A stretch of DNA of 64,000 nucleotides, from assembly GCA_021811615.1 (NCBI GenBank), contig JAJZNW010000061.1, positions 62,001-126,000 on the forward strand, in the 5' to 3' direction. Source of the stretch: Bacteroidota bacterium (lineage in GTDB: Bacteria > Bacteroidota > Ignavibacteria > Kryptoniales > JAKASW01). A program made the position numbers and the translations under genes. The first letter of the stretch is position 1, and each line of letters starts with the position of its first letter. Below the pieces are notes generated by a model. The model had not been told where the DNA came from and ran no database searches. It saw only the letters and a list, made by a program, of their open reading frames with translations. Positions 16,724-26,659 of the stretch are shown here, piece by piece.

Positions 16724-18844
16724 TCATCTAACGAAAGCTGCGGCGACGCCGCCGTCGACGTTCAGCACGTTTCCTGTCGATTTATTGAGAAGACCGCAGA
16801 CGAAAGCGTAGCAGGCATTGGCGATATCTTCAGGATTTATTATTTCGTTGAGTATAGTCCGCTTCGCGTAGAAAGCGGGAAGCTCCTCGACTTTGACGCC
16901 GTAAGCTTTCGCGCGTCCTTCTGCCCAGGCACCGCTCCATATCTTGCTGTCCGTAATGACCGCATCGGGGTTGACGACATTGACGCGGATCTTGTCCTTC
17001 CCGAGCTCGGCGGCATTGAGCCTGCTGAGGTGGAGCTGCGCGGCCTTCGCGGAGCCATACGCGGCATTATTAGGACCGCTCACGAGCGCGTTCTTGCTGA
17101 CGATATTCAACACATCGCCGCCGAAGTTTTGCTTGCGCATAATCTCGACGCCTTTTTGAGTGACGAGGAATTGCCCTTTCACCATCACATCGAACTGCAA
17201 ATCCCAGTCTTTCTCAGTATGATCCTCTATGGGTTTCGAAATAGAAAGGCCCGCGCAGTTCACGACGATGTCGACACCGCCGAATGCGAGGGCCGCATCG
17301 TGGAACAGGCTCGTGATGTCTTCGACGCTAGTGACGTCGAGTTTTCCTGCGATGAACGCATCGTTTCCGTACTTCTTCGCGAATTCGCTTTTCGCGCCTT
17401 CCAGCCTATCGCGGTCGTTGTCGCAGATTACGACGCATGCGCTTTCGTCGGCAAACTTCTTCGCGATCGCCTTTCCGATCCCGCCGGCGCTTCCCGTGAC
17501 AAGTGCGACTCTTCCGCTCAGTGCCTTCGGCTTCGGCCGTCTGGCAAGTTTAGCCTCTTCGAGAAGCCAGTACTCGATGTTGAAGGCTTCCTGCCTCGGC
17601 AGCGCCACATACTTCGAAATCGCCTCTGCGCCCTTCATCACGTTGATGGCGTTAATGTAAAATTCGGCGGCAACCCTTGCAGTCTGTTTATCCTTTGCGA
17701 AGGTGAACATACCGATGCCGGGATAGAGAATCACGACCGGGTTCGGATCGCGGAGTGCGGGACTGTCGTGATGTTTGCACTCGTTGTAATAGTCTGAATA
17801 CATCTTTCTGTACGCTTCGAACTGCGGCTCCAGCTTCGCCTTCACCTTCTCCACGTCGCCGACGTCGTCGGCAGGTTTCAGGTCGAGGACGAGCGGGCTG
17901 ATTTTCGTTCGGAGGAAATGATCCGGGCAGCTCGTGCCCATCTTAGCCAGCCTGTCGAGGTCTTTGGAGTTAACGAATTCGAGGACTCTTTCCTCGTCGG
18001 TGAAATGTCCGACCATGCGAGCATGCGAAGAGCAGTATCCGCGGAGCACCGGCGCGAGCATCGCGGCTTTCCCGGACCGCTGCTCTTTTGAGGGAGATTT
18101 CACGATCGCGCCGCCGAAGACCGCCTGCTGCCTGTAAATCTTTTCCTCGACATACTCCGCGCACATCTCGATTACTTCGAGAGTATTCATATAGCACTCG
18201 TAGGAAGTATCGCCCCATGTGAAGAGGCCATGAGAGGCGAGTATCATTCCGCGGATGCCTGGATTCTCGTCGACATGCTGCCTCAGTTTCAGTGCAAGGT
18301 CGAAGCCGGGGCGCTGCCAATCCACCCATCCCACGGTTCCTCCGAAAAGTTCTCTGGTGATTCGCTTGCCATCCCTTGACGCTGCGATCGCAATTGTAGC
18401 ATCGGGATGAAGATGATCGATATGCCTGAAGGGGAGGAAGCCATGGAGCGGCGTGTCGATCGAAGGGGCCTTCGAGTTGAGGTCGAAGATGCAGTGGTTG
18501 AACAGCCCGACCATTTCGTCCTCGTGATCGCGTCCGCGGTACACATGCCTGAGATTCCTGAGCCGCTCGACATAGAGGGCTGCCAGGCCGCTTTTGGTCA
18601 TGGTTCCCAGGTCACCTCCGGAACCTTTGACCCACATGACTTCGGATTCTTTCCCGGTAAGAGGGTCGACCGCCGCGGCTTTGCACGAAGTGTTCCCGCC
18701 TCCGTAATTGGTAAGCCTAAGATCCGCGCCCAACAGGTTTGAGCGATAAACGAGCAAGCCGACTTCATCACCCTTGAACTCAGAAGCTTTCGAATCGCTC
18801 CACAGATAACTAACATGCTTAAGTCTTTTTTTCTTATCGGACAT
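16724..18844 (-). CDS. Bifunctional class II aldolase / short-chain dehydrogenase (RhaEW type)
   Basis: 706 residues in two domains. The first 400 are a class II (zinc) aldolase with HIDHLHPDATIAI and ASHGLFTWGD carrying candidate metal-binding His. The last 270 are a Rossmann-fold SDR with VTGSAGGIGKAIA, the NCAGLS segment and the YGSAK catalytic Tyr-Lys pair. In characterised relatives (RhaEW) the aldolase splits L-rhamnulose-1-phosphate into dihydroxyacetone phosphate and L-lactaldehyde, and the SDR oxidises lactaldehyde to L-lactate. Here it sits in a fucose locus that already has a FucA aldolase. The SDR half may be the needed activity, or the locus may handle both deoxyhexoses. It feeds the lut genes directly downstream. 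Confidence 0.9.
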   Translation of the reverse strand: MSDKKKRLKHVSYLWSDSKASEFKGDEVGLLVYRSNLLGADLRLTNYGGGNTSCKAAAVDPLTGKESEVMWVKGSGGDLGTMTKSGLAALYVERLRNLRHVYRGRDHEDEMVGLFNHCIFDLNSKAPSIDTPLHGFLPFRHIDHLHPDATIAIAASRDGKRITRELFGGTVGWVDWQRPGFDLALKLRQHVDENPGIRGMILASHGLFTWGDTSYECYMNTLEVIEMCAEYVEEKIYRQQAVFGGAIVKSPSKEQRSGKAAMLAPVLRGYCSSHARMVGHFTDEERVLEFVNSKDLDRLAKMGTSCPDHFLRTKISPLVLDLKPADDVGDVEKVKAKLEPQFEAYRKMYSDYYNECKHHDSPALRDPNPVVILYPGIGMFTFAKDKQTARVAAEFYINAINVMKGAEAISKYVALPRQEAFNIEYWLLEEAKLARRPKPKALSGRVALVTGSAGGIGKAIAKKFADESACVVICDNDRDRLEGAKSEFAKKYGNDAFIAGKLDVTSVEDITSLFHDAALAFGGVDIVVNCAGLSISKPIEDHTEKDWDLQFDVMVKGQFLVTQKGVEIMRKQNFGGDVLNIVSKNALVSGPNNAAYGSAKAAQLHLSRLNAAELGKDKIRVNVVNPDAVITDSKIWSGAWAEGRAKAYGVKVEELPAFYAKRTILNEIINPEDIANACYAFVCGLLNKSTGNVLNVDGGVAAAFVR

Positions 18845-18925
18845 AATATTTTGCCTCTCGAAGATCTTTCTTGTTATTTCGTGTCATCATTTCCAGAATA
18901 GTTTTCAATCAATAAACCGGTGCAG

Positions 18926-19150
18926 TTAAACGCTCATAGGTTTCCTGTTGAAGAAAGACAGGAGTGCCCCACCGGCTATCAGGATCGCTCCCCACCAGAT
19001 GCTCATGTGCAAACCGCGCAGAGCGATGTCGAGATCGATCGGAAAGATCAGGTAATAGATACCGGCAGCCGACACGAGCACGCCTATTACGATCAACACC
19101 CAGCCTACGAAATACCAGATCGGCTTCATTTGAGTTACGCCATCGATCAT
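18926..19150 (-). CDS. Small two-helix membrane protein next to the sugar symporter
   Basis: 74 residues, starting at an ATG eight bases after AAGGAG. Two hydrophobic helices (WYFVGWVLIVIGVLVSAAGIYY and a second containing WWGAILIAGGALLSFF) are joined by a short loop. It lies 21 bases behind the sodium/solute symporter gene and 80 before the aldolase gene, inside the operon. Small membrane proteins are often found beside SSS-family transporters, so an accessory role in transport is the simplest guess. No family is recognised with certainty. Confidence 0.75.
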   Translation of the reverse strand: MIDGVTQMKPIWYFVGWVLIVIGVLVSAAGIYYLIFPIDLDIALRGLHMSIWWGAILIAGGALLSFFNRKPMSV

Positions 19151-19171
19151 TTCAGTTTTCTCCTTTCGACA

Positions 19172-20833
19172 TTACCAGAACACGATGTTAAGAACGATGA
19201 AGATTACGGTAGTGACGGATGCCCAGAAGATCGGCTTCTTGAGGAGCGGTACCTGTTCGACCTCGGAATCGCGGGTCAGTCCGCGGACGAGTCCGACCAG
19301 CTCGGCCTCCGGACGTTTTTCGGTGAAGAAGCTCACCCCCACTGCAATGCCCGAGCTGATGAGCCAGGCCCACATGGCGCGCCAGAAGTTTGCGGCCATG
19401 GCGCTCGCCTCGCCTCCTGGAGCGATTGCACCGGGAGTGATCCATCCGAGTTCGAGTGCCATAAACATCGAAAAGGAAACGAGCGTGCCGATCAGCATTC
19501 CCCAGAACGCGCCGTCGGGTGAAATCCATTTCACGAACATGCCGAGAAGTATCACTGCGACTGCGGGTGCGAGTATCCAGGACGAGATCGCCTGGAGATA
19601 ATCGATTATGGTAGGCATGCTCCTCGCCCAGTAAGCTCCGACGATGCTGAGCAAAATGCCGACGAGGGTCGCGACGCGCCCCATCCATATCAGGTGTTTT
19701 TCAGAGGCTTTCTTATTTATCACCGACTGGTATATGTCGTAGGTCCAAACCGTATTGAAGGCGCTCATGTTGCCTGCCTGACCTGCCATGAACATCGCTA
19801 TGAGCGCGGTGACACCTACGCCGACGAGTCCGGGAGGAAAGAATCGCATCATCAGGAGCGGGATGACGGAGTCATAATTAATTTTCCCGCCAGTGTGCAG
19901 CAATGTGAATCCGCTGTGAGGGTCGCGCATGAGAGCGAGTCCCACCATGCCGCTGCCTACCACAACGAAACCGAGTAAGATCTTGAAATAGGAGCTGATG
20001 ATGGGCGCCATCCTCGCTGAGCGTACATCCTTGGCTGAGAAAGCGCGCTGGATGATGAGGAAATCCGTCGTCCAGTATCCGAACGAGATTCCGAAACCGA
20101 GGCCGAAGACGAGTGCGGGCCATCCAAGTTTCATAGGGTTATCGGCAGCGCTACCCGTTATGGACCAGAGGTGAGTATAGACCTGCGGAAGGCTGGCGAA
20201 CGCCTTGGTGGGGCCGCCGAGGTCGATAATTCCGAGGATCGGAAGGAGCAATATGCCTCCCCAGATAAGGAAGAACTGAATGACCTCGGTAAATATCGCG
20301 GAGAGAAGTCCGCTGAGTGTTATGTAAAGGGCGACGAATCCGGCAGACAGCCAGATGCTGAGGTCCCAGTTCCAACCAAGAAAAGTCTTCAGGACTAGTG
20401 CAAGTGCGTAGAGGGAAATGCCGGATGACAACACGGTCATCACAGCGAACGATATCGCGTTCAGGACGCGGGTCTTCTCATCGTACCTTTCCTTCAGATA
20501 TCCGGGTGTCGACTTAATCCGGCCGTTGTAATAGAAGCGCATCATGAACACCCCCAGGAAAAGGATGGCCGGGATGGCACCGATCAGGTAGAAGTGAAGT
20601 GCGAAAAGCCCGTACTCGGCTCCCTGGCCGGCGTAGCCCACCACTTCGAGGGCGCCCATGTTTGCCGACATGAAAGCGACTCCGGCCACGAAAGCGCTGT
20701 TCCTCCGTCCTGCGAGGAAATAGTCGCTGTCGGTCTTCGTAAACTTCTTCAGGTAGAACCCGACCCAGACGACGAAGCCGAGATAGACGACAAGGATTGC
20801 CCAATCGAACACAGTCATCGAGATAGTGTGCAT
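19172..20833 (-). CDS. Sodium/solute symporter (SSS family), probable fucose transporter
   Basis: 553 residues with about fourteen hydrophobic segments. The early sequence SDYFLAGRRNSAFVAGVAFMSANMGA and the segment FGISFGYWTTDFLIIQRAFSAKD are characteristic of SSS sugar symporters (SglT/YidK-like). It moves a sugar across the inner membrane with sodium. Position between the kinase gene (18 bases upstream) and the small membrane protein gene, within a LacI-controlled fucose operon, makes L-fucose the likely cargo. It would work in parallel with the ABC importer at 52801-58621. Confidence 0.92.
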   Translation of the reverse strand: MHTISMTVFDWAILVVYLGFVVWVGFYLKKFTKTDSDYFLAGRRNSAFVAGVAFMSANMGALEVVGYAGQGAEYGLFALHFYLIGAIPAILFLGVFMMRFYYNGRIKSTPGYLKERYDEKTRVLNAISFAVMTVLSSGISLYALALVLKTFLGWNWDLSIWLSAGFVALYITLSGLLSAIFTEVIQFFLIWGGILLLPILGIIDLGGPTKAFASLPQVYTHLWSITGSAADNPMKLGWPALVFGLGFGISFGYWTTDFLIIQRAFSAKDVRSARMAPIISSYFKILLGFVVVGSGMVGLALMRDPHSGFTLLHTGGKINYDSVIPLLMMRFFPPGLVGVGVTALIAMFMAGQAGNMSAFNTVWTYDIYQSVINKKASEKHLIWMGRVATLVGILLSIVGAYWARSMPTIIDYLQAISSWILAPAVAVILLGMFVKWISPDGAFWGMLIGTLVSFSMFMALELGWITPGAIAPGGEASAMAANFWRAMWAWLISSGIAVGVSFFTEKRPEAELVGLVRGLTRDSEVEQVPLLKKPIFWASVTTVIFIVLNIVFW

Positions 20834-20851
20834 GCAGTTTCCCTTTATTAG

Positions 20852-22399
20852 TTAGAAGTTAAAAGGAGCACTCTTGTACGCTTCATCCCATTCACGAGTA
20901 TTCTCGGGAAGATATTTTTTCAGCTGAAACGAGTTAGCGACAATTTTCCTTGCCAGGTCCAGCGAACCGACCCGGCCGAGGGCCATCGCCTGAGTCAAAG
21001 CATTGCCGACTACGGTCGCCTCGACGGGACCCGCCACGACGGGGATTCCGGCGGCATCGGCAGTGAAGCGGTTCAACATTTCGTTCTGCGAACCGCCTCC
21101 CACGACATGGAGTCTCTCGATTTTCCTTCCGGTCACCGCGGTCAGTTTTGCCAATGCCGATTTGTATTTGAACGCCAGGCTTTCAAATATACTCCGGACC
21201 AATTCGCCCATTGTTTGCGGGCAGGCCTGACCGGTCTTCCTGCAGAACGAAACGATAGCCTGGTACATGTCGGGAGGATTCAGGAAGATATCGTCGGCCG
21301 GATCGAACATACATTTAAATGCCCGGGCGCCGGAAGCGGCTGCAATAAGTTCCTCGTACGTGTAGCGCCTACCATTCGATTCCCATCTCCTCATGACTTC
21401 CTGGAGAAACCACATGCCCGTGATGTTCTGGAGGAAAGTTATTTTACCTCCGACGCCGCCTTCGTTGGTGAAGTTGCCAGCAAGCGATTCCCCACCGATG
21501 ATAGGTCCATCGCTTTCGACGCCGATGAGCGACCAGGTCCCCGAACTGAGATACGCCCAGCCGGTCCCTGACGCTGGTATCGCGGCCACGGCACTTGCGG
21601 TGTCGTGACTCCCGACCGCAATCACGTCGAGGTGCTTAAGCCCGACTTCCGCAGCGATATCTGGGAGTAATTTCCCGATCACTTGGCCGGGCATCACGAT
21701 AGGGCGCATAAGCCGTGAAGGGAAACCGAGAGTCGAAAAAATGGTCTCATCAAATTTCCTCGACTCGGCGTTGAGAAGCTGAGAGGTTGAAGCGATCGTG
21801 TATTCCGACACCTGCCTGCCGGTCAGCAGATAGTTAAAAATATCCGGCATAAACAGGAGGCTGTCGAAATCATCCCAACAGTTGCCCGGATCTTCCATCA
21901 AGCTGTACAGCTGGAAGACAGAATTGATTTGCATCAGCTGTATGCCGGTCCTGGAGTAGATTTCTTCGCGAGGGATTTTCGAGAAGACTCTTTCCATCGT
22001 GCCGTTTGTTCGCGAGTCTCTGTAGGTAAACGGCGGGGAGAGGGTTCCGTCACTCTTTCTGACCAGGCCGAAGTCGACACCCCAGGTGTCAACGCCGATA
22101 GATACGATATCGCTATGACCTTTTTCAACGGCAAGCTTCAGTGAGTCTTTCAGCTGCTGAAACAATTCCGTCAAATCCCAGTGCCAATGACCGGACAGCT
22201 CTACAGGGACATTCTGAAACCTGTGCACTTCCTCCAGCGAGATTCGTTGACCGTCGAGCATTGCGACGAATGCGCGTCCGCTTTCCGCGCCAAGGTCCAC
22301 CGCGAGGAATTTGACCGGAGCAACCTTGTCAAGGTCCCGGACCTTGACAGGGCGATGATCAGCGCTTGCCATAGAGCGGGCCGAAGTTCCTGCATGCAC
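20852..22399 (-). CDS. FGGY carbohydrate kinase (rhamnulokinase/fuculokinase)
   Basis: About 515 residues. Starts are ambiguous: GTG at 22399 has AAGGAG nine bases before it and is chosen; ATG at 22372 or 22423 are alternatives. The conserved part opens with [18 protein letters not shown] and continues with [13 protein letters not shown] (catalytic Asp), [10 protein letters not shown] and HVVGGGSQN, all typical of rhamnulokinase-type FGGY kinases. It phosphorylates a ketose at O-1 in the cytoplasm. Since the gene overlaps the end of fucI and fucA is next to that, the substrate is probably L-fuculose. The rhamnulokinase-like sequence also leaves L-rhamnulose possible, matching the RhaEW-type aldolase downstream. 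No rhamnose isomerase is present in the window. Confidence 0.9.
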   Translation of the reverse strand: MHAGTSARSMASADHRPVKVRDLDKVAPVKFLAVDLGAESGRAFVAMLDGQRISLEEVHRFQNVPVELSGHWHWDLTELFQQLKDSLKLAVEKGHSDIVSIGVDTWGVDFGLVRKSDGTLSPPFTYRDSRTNGTMERVFSKIPREEIYSRTGIQLMQINSVFQLYSLMEDPGNCWDDFDSLLFMPDIFNYLLTGRQVSEYTIASTSQLLNAESRKFDETIFSTLGFPSRLMRPIVMPGQVIGKLLPDIAAEVGLKHLDVIAVGSHDTASAVAAIPASGTGWAYLSSGTWSLIGVESDGPIIGGESLAGNFTNEGGVGGKITFLQNITGMWFLQEVMRRWESNGRRYTYEELIAAASGARAFKCMFDPADDIFLNPPDMYQAIVSFCRKTGQACPQTMGELVRSIFESLAFKYKSALAKLTAVTGRKIERLHVVGGGSQNEMLNRFTADAAGIPVVAGPVEATVVGNALTQAMALGRVGSLDLARKIVANSFQLKKYLPENTREWDEAYKSAPFNF

Positions 22400-24176
22400 G
22401 GAAGTCAGCTCCTTCAAGGTCATCTGTGCCGAAGGCGCTCCATGCGCTCGGTCTGTATATCCTTTCGGTCGGAACGTTGTGCATGTTTACCGGGATGCGA
22501 AGCATCGAGGCGAGCGTGATCAGCTTGTCGCCGATGTGACCATAGCTTATCGCGCCATGATTCGCTCCCCAGTTGGCCATCACCGAATAGACATCCTTGA
22601 AGGCACCGCTCCCCGTCAGATTTGGGACGAACCATGTGGTGGGCCACGTCGGGTTCGTTCTCCTGTCGAGTATTGCGTTCACCTTATGCGGAAGTTCGAC
22701 CGTGAAGCCTTCCGCGATCTGGAGGACGGGACCTAAGCCTTTGACAAGATTAATGCGCGACATCGTCACCGGCATTCCTCCCTCGGTAAGGAACTGGGAT
22801 GAGAATCCGCCGCCGCGGAAATACTCCCTGTCGGCGGGGCACCACTTCGTAGCCTTCAGGCAATCGGACGCTTCGTCGGACGATATTTCCCAGAACGGCT
22901 TCATGGCGGGTTTACCTTTCAGCCTTTGCCGCCCGGTCGCGTCCAGGGCGGATGACCCGGAGTTGATAAGGTGTATTATCCCGTCTGCAGCTTTTCCTTT
23001 CATGACGTGGCCCGAGACCCGTTTGACCGCGGCGGGACTCCAGTAGGTCCTGACATCGGAGAACATCTGCGCGGTGTCCGAGACAAGATGGCCGAAAGCC
23101 ATCGTAGCTCCGTTGAGGCTATCGTTTTCCGTCGCGACGGTATATGGCTCGCGAATCCCGTTCCAATCGAAGGAAGAATTCAGGATCGCCTCGAGAAAAT
23201 CGCCGTTCGGGAAATGGTCGGTCCATTGTCTCTGTCCCTGGAACCCGGCTACGAGCGCGTTATGGCCCATCGCCTCTTCTCCGAAGCCGAGTTCGGCGAG
23301 CCTTTCGTTGCCGATCATAAGATCTCTTGCGATGAGCGCCATCTTAACGACCGTTTCCCATTCAAAGTCTTTCCTCTCCCTGGATGCGCGGTTCTTCGGC
23401 GAGTTGATGTCCTCGCCCTCTTCGCAGAAACTCTTCGTCCAGTCGAAGGCTCTCTTGTATTCTACCGGATCGTAGATCCCTTCTTCAATTCTCCGGATAA
23501 ATTCCGACATATCTACGGATTCGTTTCTCATGCCGAGATAATCGGCGAAGAAGTCGTGGTTGACGATAGAGCCCGCAATTCCCATGGAGACGGATCCGAA
23601 GGAGAGATAAGACTTGCCCCGCATTTCCGCGACCGCGAGGCCTGCTTTGGCGAACCGAAGGAGTTTCTCCCTGACGTCGGCGGGTATTTCGGAGTCTGAC
23701 TTGTCCTGGACGTCTCTTCCGTATATTCCAAAGGCGGGGAGACCTTTTTGCGAATAGCCTGCGAGTGCCGCGGCAAGATAGACGGCGCCGGGTCTTTCGG
23801 TGCCGTTGAATCCCCAGACTGCCTTTGGAACCAACGGATCGCTGTCCATCACTTCGGTGCCGTAACACCAGCACGGGGTGACGGTGAGTGATACTCCGAC
23901 CCCCTCGCGTGCAAACTTCTCAGCTGCATCGGCCGCTTCGGCAACGCCGCCGATGCAAGTGTCTGCGATAACACATTCAACAGGAAGACCGTTAGAGTGG
24001 CGCAGGTTCCCGGTAAGGAAGCCCGCGGCGTTCTTCGCCATTTGCATCGTCTGGTTCTCGAGCGATTCGCGGACTCCTTTCCTTCTCCCGTCTATGACGG
24101 GACGGATACCGATCTTCGGCATACTTCCCCGCAGGCGCTTCGCGGGGTGATTCAAACGCATGGTTTGTTTGCTCAT
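22359..24176 (-). CDS. fucI: L-fucose isomerase
   Basis: 605 residues starting at an ATG behind AAAAGGAAACCC. N-terminal motifs [20 protein letters not shown] and [11 protein letters not shown] match FucI. Metal ligands are visible: E350 in [10 protein letters not shown], an Asp in SDVRTYWSP, and a His in [14 protein letters not shown], corresponding to the Mn site of the E. coli enzyme. It converts L-fucose to L-fuculose (and often D-arabinose to D-ribulose). It is 36 bases after fucA and its 3-prime end overlaps the kinase gene, so the three core pathway genes are translationally linked. Confidence 0.96.
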   Translation of the reverse strand: MSKQTMRLNHPAKRLRGSMPKIGIRPVIDGRRKGVRESLENQTMQMAKNAAGFLTGNLRHSNGLPVECVIADTCIGGVAEAADAAEKFAREGVGVSLTVTPCWCYGTEVMDSDPLVPKAVWGFNGTERPGAVYLAAALAGYSQKGLPAFGIYGRDVQDKSDSEIPADVREKLLRFAKAGLAVAEMRGKSYLSFGSVSMGIAGSIVNHDFFADYLGMRNESVDMSEFIRRIEEGIYDPVEYKRAFDWTKSFCEEGEDINSPKNRASRERKDFEWETVVKMALIARDLMIGNERLAELGFGEEAMGHNALVAGFQGQRQWTDHFPNGDFLEAILNSSFDWNGIREPYTVATENDSLNGATMAFGHLVSDTAQMFSDVRTYWSPAAVKRVSGHVMKGKAADGIIHLINSGSSALDATGRQRLKGKPAMKPFWEISSDEASDCLKATKWCPADREYFRGGGFSSQFLTEGGMPVTMSRINLVKGLGPVLQIAEGFTVELPHKVNAILDRRTNPTWPTTWFVPNLTGSGAFKDVYSVMANWGANHGAISYGHIGDKLITLASMLRIPVNMHNVPTERIYRPSAWSAFGTDDLEGADFRACRNFGPLYGKR

Positions 24177-24212
24177 TGGGTTTCCTTTTCTGTTCGATTG
24201 CCGGATAGTGCA

Positions 24213-24878
24213 CTATTCCAGGGTAAGGTCTTTCCTTGCTCCAAATTTCTCGCGCAGCGGGATGAGGCTGTCGACCTGCTCTTTAGCGAGGGTATTGACT
24301 CTGCCCAGCTGGCGGGCGACGAATTGTATCATCGCGGCCTGCTCCAGGGTTTCCATTTTGTCGTATGCGTCCATGACGCTGTAGCCGACGGTCAGGGCGC
24401 CATGGTTCGCCAGAAGAAACGCGTCATGGTCCTTAAGGTGTTTGGAGATTTGGTCGTAGAGGTCGCTGTGACCGGGCGTTCCGTAGTCGACAATCGGGAC
24501 GATGCCGAGCCTGATGATAACTTCCGGGAGGACCATCTTATCCAGCGGTATCCCCGCCACCGCGAACCCGGTAGCATAAGGCGGGTGCGCATGACAAACG
24601 CTCATAACGTCGGGCCTGTCCCTGTAGATTTTCAGATGGAAGTCGGATTCCGAAGAAGGCTTTTTATCGCCTTTCACCAGCCTTGCATCCATGTCGATGA
24701 TTATGAGATCGTCGGGCTTCATAAACCCCTTGCTGGTGCGGGTCGGAGTAATAAGCACGTTTCCGTCATCGAGCCGGGCGCTCATGTTACCGTCGTTGGC
24801 GGCGGCATAGCCTCTGTTGTAGACACGCCTGCCGACTTCAACCAGCTCTTCTCTCAATCGTTGCACATCCTGTTTCAC
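24213..24878 (-). CDS. fucA: L-fuculose-1-phosphate aldolase (class II)
   Basis: 221 residues. I place the start at the GTG at 24878, seven bases after AGGAG; a longer frame begins at another GTG at 24923 without a ribosome site. The class II aldolase signature is complete: NDGNMSARL, SSESDFHLKIY (acid/metal Glu), VCHAHPPYATGFAVAG with two metal His, and LANHGALTVG with the third. It cleaves fuculose-1-phosphate into dihydroxyacetone phosphate and L-lactaldehyde. It lies 49 bases after the GH29 gene and 36 before fucI. The FucA call rests on context; related aldolases act on other 1-phosphoketoses. Confidence 0.9.
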   Translation of the reverse strand: MKQDVQRLREELVEVGRRVYNRGYAAANDGNMSARLDDGNVLITPTRTSKGFMKPDDLIIIDMDARLVKGDKKPSSESDFHLKIYRDRPDVMSVCHAHPPYATGFAVAGIPLDKMVLPEVIIRLGIVPIVDYGTPGHSDLYDQISKHLKDHDAFLLANHGALTVGYSVMDAYDKMETLEQAAMIQFVARQLGRVNTLAKEQVDSLIPLREKFGARKDLTLE

Positions 24879-24927
24879 TATCTCGCTCCTGTTAGAGTTC
24901 CAAATTCGTAATCTGCCGCACACACTT

Positions 24928-26472
24928 TCACTTTCTGACGCCGAGATATTTTACGGGAAGCTCGAACAGCCCGAAGTCCGCAAGAGTGGGATTGAGTCTC
25001 GACCTTTCGATAACCAGCCGGACCCGAGCTGTGGTAACCGGGCTGAAACGGAGAAGCCTTTTGTAACCGACGGTGGTTCCCCCGGTCAGCTTCTGCCACC
25101 CGCTTCCGTTCCAGTAATCGATCCGGAACTTTCCGATCCTCTGGCCTACGGTGATCTGTTCCTGAAGCATTGCCACGTCGAAGGTTTCCTCATGCGGCAG
25201 ATCGAACACCATGGAAGCCGTATCGACACCCACCGGCCCTTTCCAGTACTTTCCGTCCCCGAATAGCGACGAGGCAATCCGGCTGTCCGATTCGCCGTCG
25301 ATGGAAACCTTCGCATTCCCTGCAAAGTTATTCCTGAAAGTCTCCGAAAGCACCTTGTGCAAACCCATCAGAGACTTCACGTCGTATTTGGAAATCAATC
25401 CTTTCCTGTCCGGCGGGACGTTCAACAAGAGGACGGAATTCCTTCCGACCGAACTGAAATAGATGTCGACGAGATCTGCGACAGACTTCACGGAAGTGTC
25501 TTCCGAGGCATGATAGAACCAGCCCGGACGGATTGAGACATCGGTCTCAGCCGGATACCAGAACAGTCCCTTCGCATCGTAAAGCATCTCTCTGCTTCCG
25601 AGGACTTTTCCCATATAATTATGCGGTGTGAATACGCGGTCAACAGGATGGAGAGAGTCTTTGATTTTCGAGGGAGTAAGTGAACTCAGGTCGATCGGCA
25701 GGACGTCCCATTCGGTCTTTCTACCGACACCGGATTCGGTGCCCACCCACCTGATGTCGGGACCCATGATCGCAATAAGGGCATTCGGCTGGAGTTTGCG
25801 TACCAGCTTGTAGTACGCGTGCCAGTCGTACACCTGCTTCTTCGGATAGTCAGGTGCTATACCGCCGTCAAACCACACTTCGGTGATCGGGCCATAGTTG
25901 GTGAGGAGTTCCCTGAGCTGGTTTTCATAATATGCGTTGTAAGCCGGCGTGCCGTAACTCGGCGCTTCCTGGTCCCAGGGCGAGAGGTAGAGTCCGACAT
26001 TGAGGCCATACTTTCTGCAGGCATTCACGAACTCGCGGACGACGTCGCCCTTTCCGTTTTTCCACGGGCTGTACTTGACGCTGTACTTCGTGTACTTGCT
26101 GGGCCATAGACAGAAACCGTCTTCATGCTTCGCGGTGAGGATTGCCATCTTCACGCCGGCTTCCTTGAGAACACGGGCCCACTGATCGCAGTTGAGGTCG
26201 GTAGGGTCGAAGAGTTTCGGGCTAGCAGTTTTCTTCGCCCATTCGACTCCGGCGAAGGTATTCATGCCGAAGTGAACGAAGGCGTTGAACTCCATCTTCT
26301 GCCATGCATACTGTTGAGGAGAGGGGACGACGCGGGCGGCTTTGGCGACGATCTCCGCTTTCGTGTCATTTGGGCCGATCAGCGCATAATTTTTCGCGTG
26401 CTGAGCCAGAGAAAGTCCCTGGGAAGAAAAAAGGTAAGCGAGGATAAAGAGGGTGTGAATCGGCTTTTTCAT
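24928..26472 (-). CDS. Secreted alpha-L-fucosidase, GH29, with C-terminal binding domain
   Basis: 514 residues. Signal peptide MKKPIHTLFILAYLFSSQGLSLAQ. The barrel shows FNAFVHFGMNTF near residue 62, ILTAKHEDGFCLWPS near 111-125 and nucleophile strand TEVWFDGG with D202. The last 130 residues form a discoidin-like beta-sandwich (VSIDGESDSRIASSLF onward, ending LADFGLFELPVKYLG). It belongs to the GH29 branch that tolerates substituted fucose (1,3/1,4 linkages), judged by overall pattern. It is the first gene of the fucose operon, immediately behind the predicted promoter and LacI operator. This fits a feed-forward loop in which fucose released outside induces its own catabolism. Confidence 0.93.
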   Translation of the reverse strand: MKKPIHTLFILAYLFSSQGLSLAQHAKNYALIGPNDTKAEIVAKAARVVPSPQQYAWQKMEFNAFVHFGMNTFAGVEWAKKTASPKLFDPTDLNCDQWARVLKEAGVKMAILTAKHEDGFCLWPSKYTKYSVKYSPWKNGKGDVVREFVNACRKYGLNVGLYLSPWDQEAPSYGTPAYNAYYENQLRELLTNYGPITEVWFDGGIAPDYPKKQVYDWHAYYKLVRKLQPNALIAIMGPDIRWVGTESGVGRKTEWDVLPIDLSSLTPSKIKDSLHPVDRVFTPHNYMGKVLGSREMLYDAKGLFWYPAETDVSIRPGWFYHASEDTSVKSVADLVDIYFSSVGRNSVLLLNVPPDRKGLISKYDVKSLMGLHKVLSETFRNNFAGNAKVSIDGESDSRIASSLFGDGKYWKGPVGVDTASMVFDLPHEETFDVAMLQEQITVGQRIGKFRIDYWNGSGWQKLTGGTTVGYKRLLRFSPVTTARVRLVIERSRLNPTLADFGLFELPVKYLGVRK

Positions 26473-26583
26473 GATTGGCTTCCATTTTGACGGGAGAAGA
26501 ACGCACGCGGAGGTGCGAAAATCAGGATAACGGGTCGGCAGGGATCAGATCGAAGCATTGATGCGCTCCTCCGCGCGGTAAAA

Positions 26584-26601
26584 ATGTTAAACGTATAACA
26601 T
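26584..26601. promoter_or_regulatory. Predicted LacI-family operator
   Basis: ATGTTAAACGTATAACAT is an 18-bp palindrome with 16 of 18 positions symmetric and a central CG, the usual design of LacI-family sites. It lies about 110 bases before the fucosidase start and 29 bases downstream of the predicted -10 box, where a bound repressor would block transcription. The LacI-family gene is directly upstream. Confidence 0.65.
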
Positions 26602-26630
26602 ATTTTCGGATTATCGGTCGATCACCTGCC

Positions 26631-26659
26631 AGTATAATAACAAGATGTTTTAATGTAAA
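26631..26659 (-). promoter_or_regulatory. Predicted promoter of the fucose operon
   Basis: On the minus strand TTTACA (26659-26654) and TATACT (26636-26631) are separated by exactly 17 bases. This is a near-consensus -35/-10 pair placed in the 318-base gap between the LacI gene and the first operon gene. Sequence-only prediction. Confidence 0.6.

Noticed and set aside
16690-16724. Additional LacI-type operator near the end of the aldolase gene (GTTACACGTTCATCTAAC)
   Set aside because: Symmetry is poor and it lies at the end of a gene inside the operon rather than before a promoter.
16592-17797. 401-codon plus-strand frame over the aldolase/dehydrogenase gene
   Set aside because: Antisense to two clear domains and without a start signal.
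22359-24176. L-rhamnose isomerase for the isomerase gene
   Set aside because: The metal-site motifs and length match FucI, not the RhaA family.
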